In this document: piece by piece, positions 63,470-64,000 of the stretch | How positions within the stretch are numbered: the stretch's first letter is position 1 | Layout of the letters: every line of letters begins with the position of its first letter | Source: JAIVGV01 sp032229975 | GTDB taxonomy: Bacteria > Acidobacteriota > Blastocatellia > Pyrinomonadales > Pyrinomonadaceae | Length of the DNA: 64,000 bases | Assembly (NCBI GenBank): GCA_032229975.1 | Contig: JAVXVG010000008.1 | Location: 1 to 64,000, forward strand | Direction: 5' to 3' | Translations under genes and position numbers: made by a program | The notes under the pieces: generated by a model | Told to the model about the DNA's origin: nothing | Seen by the model: the letters and a program-made list of their open reading frames with translations, nothing else | Databases searched by the model: none

Positions 63470-64000
63470 TCAGTAGCCGACGGGATCGCTCTCGGCATTA
63501 GCGGGCTTGCCGCCGTTGTCGCCGCCGCGCACGATGCCTGTCTGATCGACGTAGAAGGAACGGCGGCCCTGCTTCGGGTAGCCATTCGGCGTCGCGTTGA
63601 TCTCGAACTTGTCGCCGGAGTAGGTCAGCACGAGGTCGTAGCCATCGACCTTCGGCACGCGCGGGCGTTGCGCGCGCACCCCATTGCGCGAGACGGTGGC
63701 GAAGGCCCAAGGTACTTCTTCGAGCGGGACGTAAGAGCCGCGCTTCTCCTTCATGCTCTGCTCGCCACTGACAAGCTGCGAGAGCATCGACATTGCCATC
63801 AACTCGTTAGTGCGTTGTTTTGCGGTCTGTTGCGCAACGATGCTGCTGGCAGACATAAGCGCGAGCAGATTCTTCGGCACGTGCAGTTCGTGGAAGAGAC
63901 TCGCGCCGTCTTTCATAAGCGAGTAGGTGATCGCGCCGGGGTTTGGATCGAGTCGCGCGATGTAGCTGCGAAGGGCCGGATCGTCGATGTCGTCAACCGA
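63470..64000 (-). CDS. C-terminal part of a pilin-like protein, cut by the window edge
   Basis: At least 176 codons, open through position 64000, so the 5' end is outside the window. The C-terminal region has RGSYVPLEEVPWAF, then KFEINATPNGYPKQGRRSFY and DQTGIVRGGDNG, a pattern common in acidobacterial prepilin-like and pseudopilin C-terminal domains. A helical part (SMLSQLVSGEQSMKE) precedes it. The missing N-terminus would decide whether this is a true pilin. Confidence 0.6.
   Translation of the reverse strand, partial: SVDDIDDPALRSYIARLDPNPGAITYSLMKDGASLFHELHVPKNLLALMSASSIVAQQTAKQRTNELMAMSMLSQLVSGEQSMKEKRGSYVPLEEVPWAFATVSRNGVRAQRPRVPKVDGYDLVLTYSGDKFEINATPNGYPKQGRRSFYVDQTGIVRGGDNGGKPANAESDPVGY

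Overview
The window is a dense, high-GC (about 60% or more by eye) bacterial chromosome segment with no rRNA, tRNA, CRISPR array, transposase or phage module that I could find. The mix of genes fits an Acidobacteriota genome, possibly Blastocatellia. It includes BshC (bacillithiol), a stand-alone methylmalonyl-CoA mutase catalytic subunit, an S46 dipeptidyl-peptidase, a DUF4139 protein, Arg-rich secreted proteins, MacB-type ABC exporters, and FHA/kinase/PP2C signalling proteins with N-terminal zinc ribbons. This assignment is inference; no marker gene was compared.

Layout. 1-9.4 kb: membrane-embedded patatin-like lipase (-), then DapA-family aldolase, bshC, a small secreted protein and mutL (+). 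9.5-14.9 kb (all -): two paralogous Arg-rich secreted proteins, a DUF1801 protein, a lipoprotein, a DUF3592 membrane protein, an AT-rich PD-(D/E)xK nuclease-like gene, a HAD phosphatase and a biotin carrier protein. 15-23.5 kb: a secreted protein on + with a strong promoter, biotin carboxylase, zinc-ribbon and lipid/cell-envelope genes (CDP-alcohol phosphatidyltransferase, MurJ-like flippase, glycosyltransferase-like membrane protein), another PD-(D/E)xK protein and greA. 23.8-32.7 kb: REC/HD-GYP regulator, pfkA, rlmI-like methyltransferase, CtpA-type protease, GT2 glycosyltransferase, pdxJ, ruvB. 32.8-38.3 kb: atpC/atpD apart from the other ATP synthase genes, methylmalonyl-CoA mutase, a DUF3298 lipoprotein. 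38.4-47 kb: DppD/DppF-type ATPases with a coiled-coil protein between them, a Yip1 protein, and a MacA-MacB-like exporter (adaptor, ATPase, two permeases). 47.5-56 kb: a phospho-signalling cluster (FHA protein, Ser/Thr kinase with FHA, RDD protein, TPR protein, FHA-GAF-PP2C phosphatase) followed by an SH3/lysozyme-like protein. 56-64 kb: a PolX-like HhH fragment protein, S46 peptidase, DUF4139 protein, an M15-like lipoprotein, a Cys-rich miniprotein and a truncated pilin-like gene.

The most striking structure is not a gene. At about 18 intergenic sites there are short islands built of 7-bp units (for example GGTGAAT, GTACTGA, CGATGAA, GTCTTGA, AGAGGTT). In most islands the units are repeated in one arm and then reverse-complemented in a second arm, giving hairpins with perfect or nearly perfect stems of up to 25-29 bp. 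The heptamer differs from site to site but the 7-bp period and the inverted layout recur. Nine genes begin right beside an island and lack a recognisable Shine-Dalgarno sequence. Two islands sit inside operons (atpD-atpC and between two exporter permeases). MutL also carries a 12-copy, 7-residue (21-bp) repeat in its linker.

Functional links: propionate/odd-chain carbon flow (biotin carboxylase + carrier + methylmalonyl-CoA mutase), envelope biogenesis (MurJ, CDP-alcohol transferase, GT2, CtpA, M15-like), ATP-driven export, and a phosphorylation switch read by FHA domains.
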